A DNA stretch of 6,588 bases, taken from the NCBI GenBank assembly GCA_005773755.1, contig SXHE01000377.1, positions 1-6,588 on the forward strand. The letters run 5' to 3'. Below, piece by piece: positions 5,835 through 6,588 of the stretch. A program made the translations under genes and the position numbers. A model generated the notes under the pieces. It was not told the DNA's origin and did not search any database. It worked only from the letters and a program-made list of their open reading frames with translations. The stretch is from Planctomycetia bacterium (GTDB taxonomy: Bacteria > Planctomycetota > Planctomycetia > Gemmatales > Gemmataceae). The first letter of the stretch is position 1. Each line of letters starts with the position of its first letter.

Positions 5835-5851
5835 GGGCGTCAGCCCCCGGA
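5835..5851 (-). repeat. REP-like repeat, copy 2, at the convergent gene junction
   Basis: On the minus strand this is the same 17-mer as at 5130-5146. The right-hand arm of the palindrome is degraded here (CCCG instead of CCCC), leaving a 4-bp perfect stem. It supplies the last codons (S-G-G) and the TGA stop of the Hsp70/DUF3731 gene and fills nearly all of the 7-bp gap to the DUF1080 stop. Confidence 0.6.
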
Positions 5852-6588
5852 CAATCGGAGTCCGATCGGCAGGCTCTCGCCGAACATGCGCGAGCGCTCT
5901 TCGCCCTCCGGGGCGACGACCTCTTCCACGACGCGGGTCCACGCGGCCGGGTGTGGGTGCGCCCGCATCACGTCGAGTACGCGGGTGCGGGTGCTGTCGC
6001 TCAGGTCCACCGCGCGCAACCCGCTCTGTCGCGCGAGCTGCGACAGGCAGAACAGCCAGCCGTTCTTTTCGCTCTCGTTGGCCGGCACGAACAGCAGCAG
6101 TTCCTCGATCCACTGCTCGACGATCTCCGGGTGAACGACGCTGTTCAGCGGGCCGTACAGTTGCACGCGGGTGCCGAGGCGCGTGAGCGCCCAGAAGGCA
6201 TACGTCGGCACGGGCGACTTCTTGCAGTCGCGCAGCACGGCCGCGCCGAGGGTTTCCTTCGTCTTGGCGTCGAGCCGTTCGAGGCTGGCGGCGGCGCGCC
6301 ACATCTCCGCGAACTCGTTCGCCGGTGGCCGCGAGTACTGCTTGCCCTTCACCGGAAGTAGCGCGGGCTTCAGCCGCGTGAACAACTGCTGTTGGAGTGC
6401 CGCGTTCAGCCCGCCGCTGACGCGCCGCCACATGATCCAGTAGTCCGCGCCGCCTTCGGGCACCGCCGGGGGCTTCTTGCCGCCGTTCAGGTTGCCCGTC
6501 GGGGCGCTCGCGCCGGCCGTGATGAGCTTCCAGAGGGCCTCGACGCGGTAGCGGTCCACGGGATCGCCGAAGCCGGGGCGCAGCACGA
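5840..6588 (-). CDS. Hsp70-family protein, C-terminal DUF3731-like region (5' truncated by window edge)
   Basis: The frame is open from the right edge to the TGA at 5840-5842, showing 248 residues; the codon at 6584-6586 is GTG but is read as an internal Val, since the domain is already under way there. The opening G-F-G-D-P-V-D-R-Y-R-V-E-A-L-W (visible 5-19), then Y-W-I-M-W-R-R-V-S-G-G-L (49-60) and E-M-W-R-A-A-A-S-L-E-R-L match, by recall, the DUF3731 region found C-terminal to the ATPase of a class of bacterial Hsp70-family proteins. The remainder is helix-rich, with aromatic and Leu-rich segments such as E-Q-W-I-E-E-L-L-L-F. A Gly/Pro/Lys loop (31-46) interrupts the conserved part. The ATPase domain must lie beyond the window, so the Hsp70 call is an inference from this tail. 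Convergent with the DUF1080 gene; unlikely to share its role. Confidence 0.75.
   Translation of the reverse strand, partial: VLRPGFGDPVDRYRVEALWKLITAGASAPTGNLNGGKKPPAVPEGGADYWIMWRRVSGGLNAALQQQLFTRLKPALLPVKGKQYSRPPANEFAEMWRAAASLERLDAKTKETLGAAVLRDCKKSPVPTYAFWALTRLGTRVQLYGPLNSVVHPEIVEQWIEELLLFVPANESEKNGWLFCLSQLARQSGLRAVDLSDSTRTRVLDVMRAHPHPAAWTRVVEEVVAPEGEERSRMFGESLPIGLRLSGG

Noticed and set aside
1..6588. tRNA, rRNA, CRISPR array, transposase, phage or defence genes
   Set aside because: None is visible on either strand; the window is filled by eight ordinary coding genes and short intergenic gaps.

Overview
The window is GC-rich bacterial chromosome, densely coded on both strands. The gene set suggests a planctomycete, most likely a Gemmata-type lineage (Gemmataceae): a secreted DUF1080/3-keto-disaccharide hydrolase, a secreted lactonase-fold propeller, a WD40-type protein, a secreted parallel beta-helix protein and an Hsp70-family protein with a DUF3731-like C-terminus. 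This lineage call rests on gene content and family recall only; there is no rRNA or other marker in the window.

Layout, left to right. The 3' end of a SAM-dependent methyltransferase gene (2-415, +) is followed by an exported right-handed beta-helix protein (491-1963, +). A 131-residue protein with an HEHVH zincin-type motif (1960-2355, +) overlaps it by 4 nt (GTGA). After a small hairpin comes a VOC/glyoxalase-fold protein (2398-2766, +). Its stop lies 7 bp from the convergent stop of a WD40-like protein (2774-3787, -). Upstream of that on the same strand is a secreted lactonase-family beta-propeller (3863-4957, -). A 119-bp divergent control region (4958-5076) separates the lactonase from the secreted DUF1080 protein (5077-5832, +). 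Again only 7 bp away is the convergent stop of the truncated Hsp70/DUF3731 gene (5840 to the right edge, -). No stretch over 300 bp lacks a gene.

How the genes may work together. The most plausible functional unit is the divergent lactonase/DUF1080 pair: two exported proteins of families linked to oxidised-sugar and lactone chemistry, sharing an intergenic region with a 10-bp-stem inverted repeat and two exact CGGATACCG boxes 51 bp apart. The beta-helix and HEHVH genes look translationally coupled. No defence system, prophage, CRISPR array, transposase, tRNA or rRNA is visible.

The most unusual DNA signal is a 17-bp sequence (TCCGGGGGCTGACGCCC) present twice in opposite orientation. One copy forms a palindrome inside the DUF1080 coding sequence just after the signal peptide. 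The other forms the 3' end and stop codon of the Hsp70/DUF3731 gene. This looks like a REP-like repeat family colonising gene ends. I see no clear new multi-gene system. The small HEHVH protein and the in-gene repeat are the best leads.
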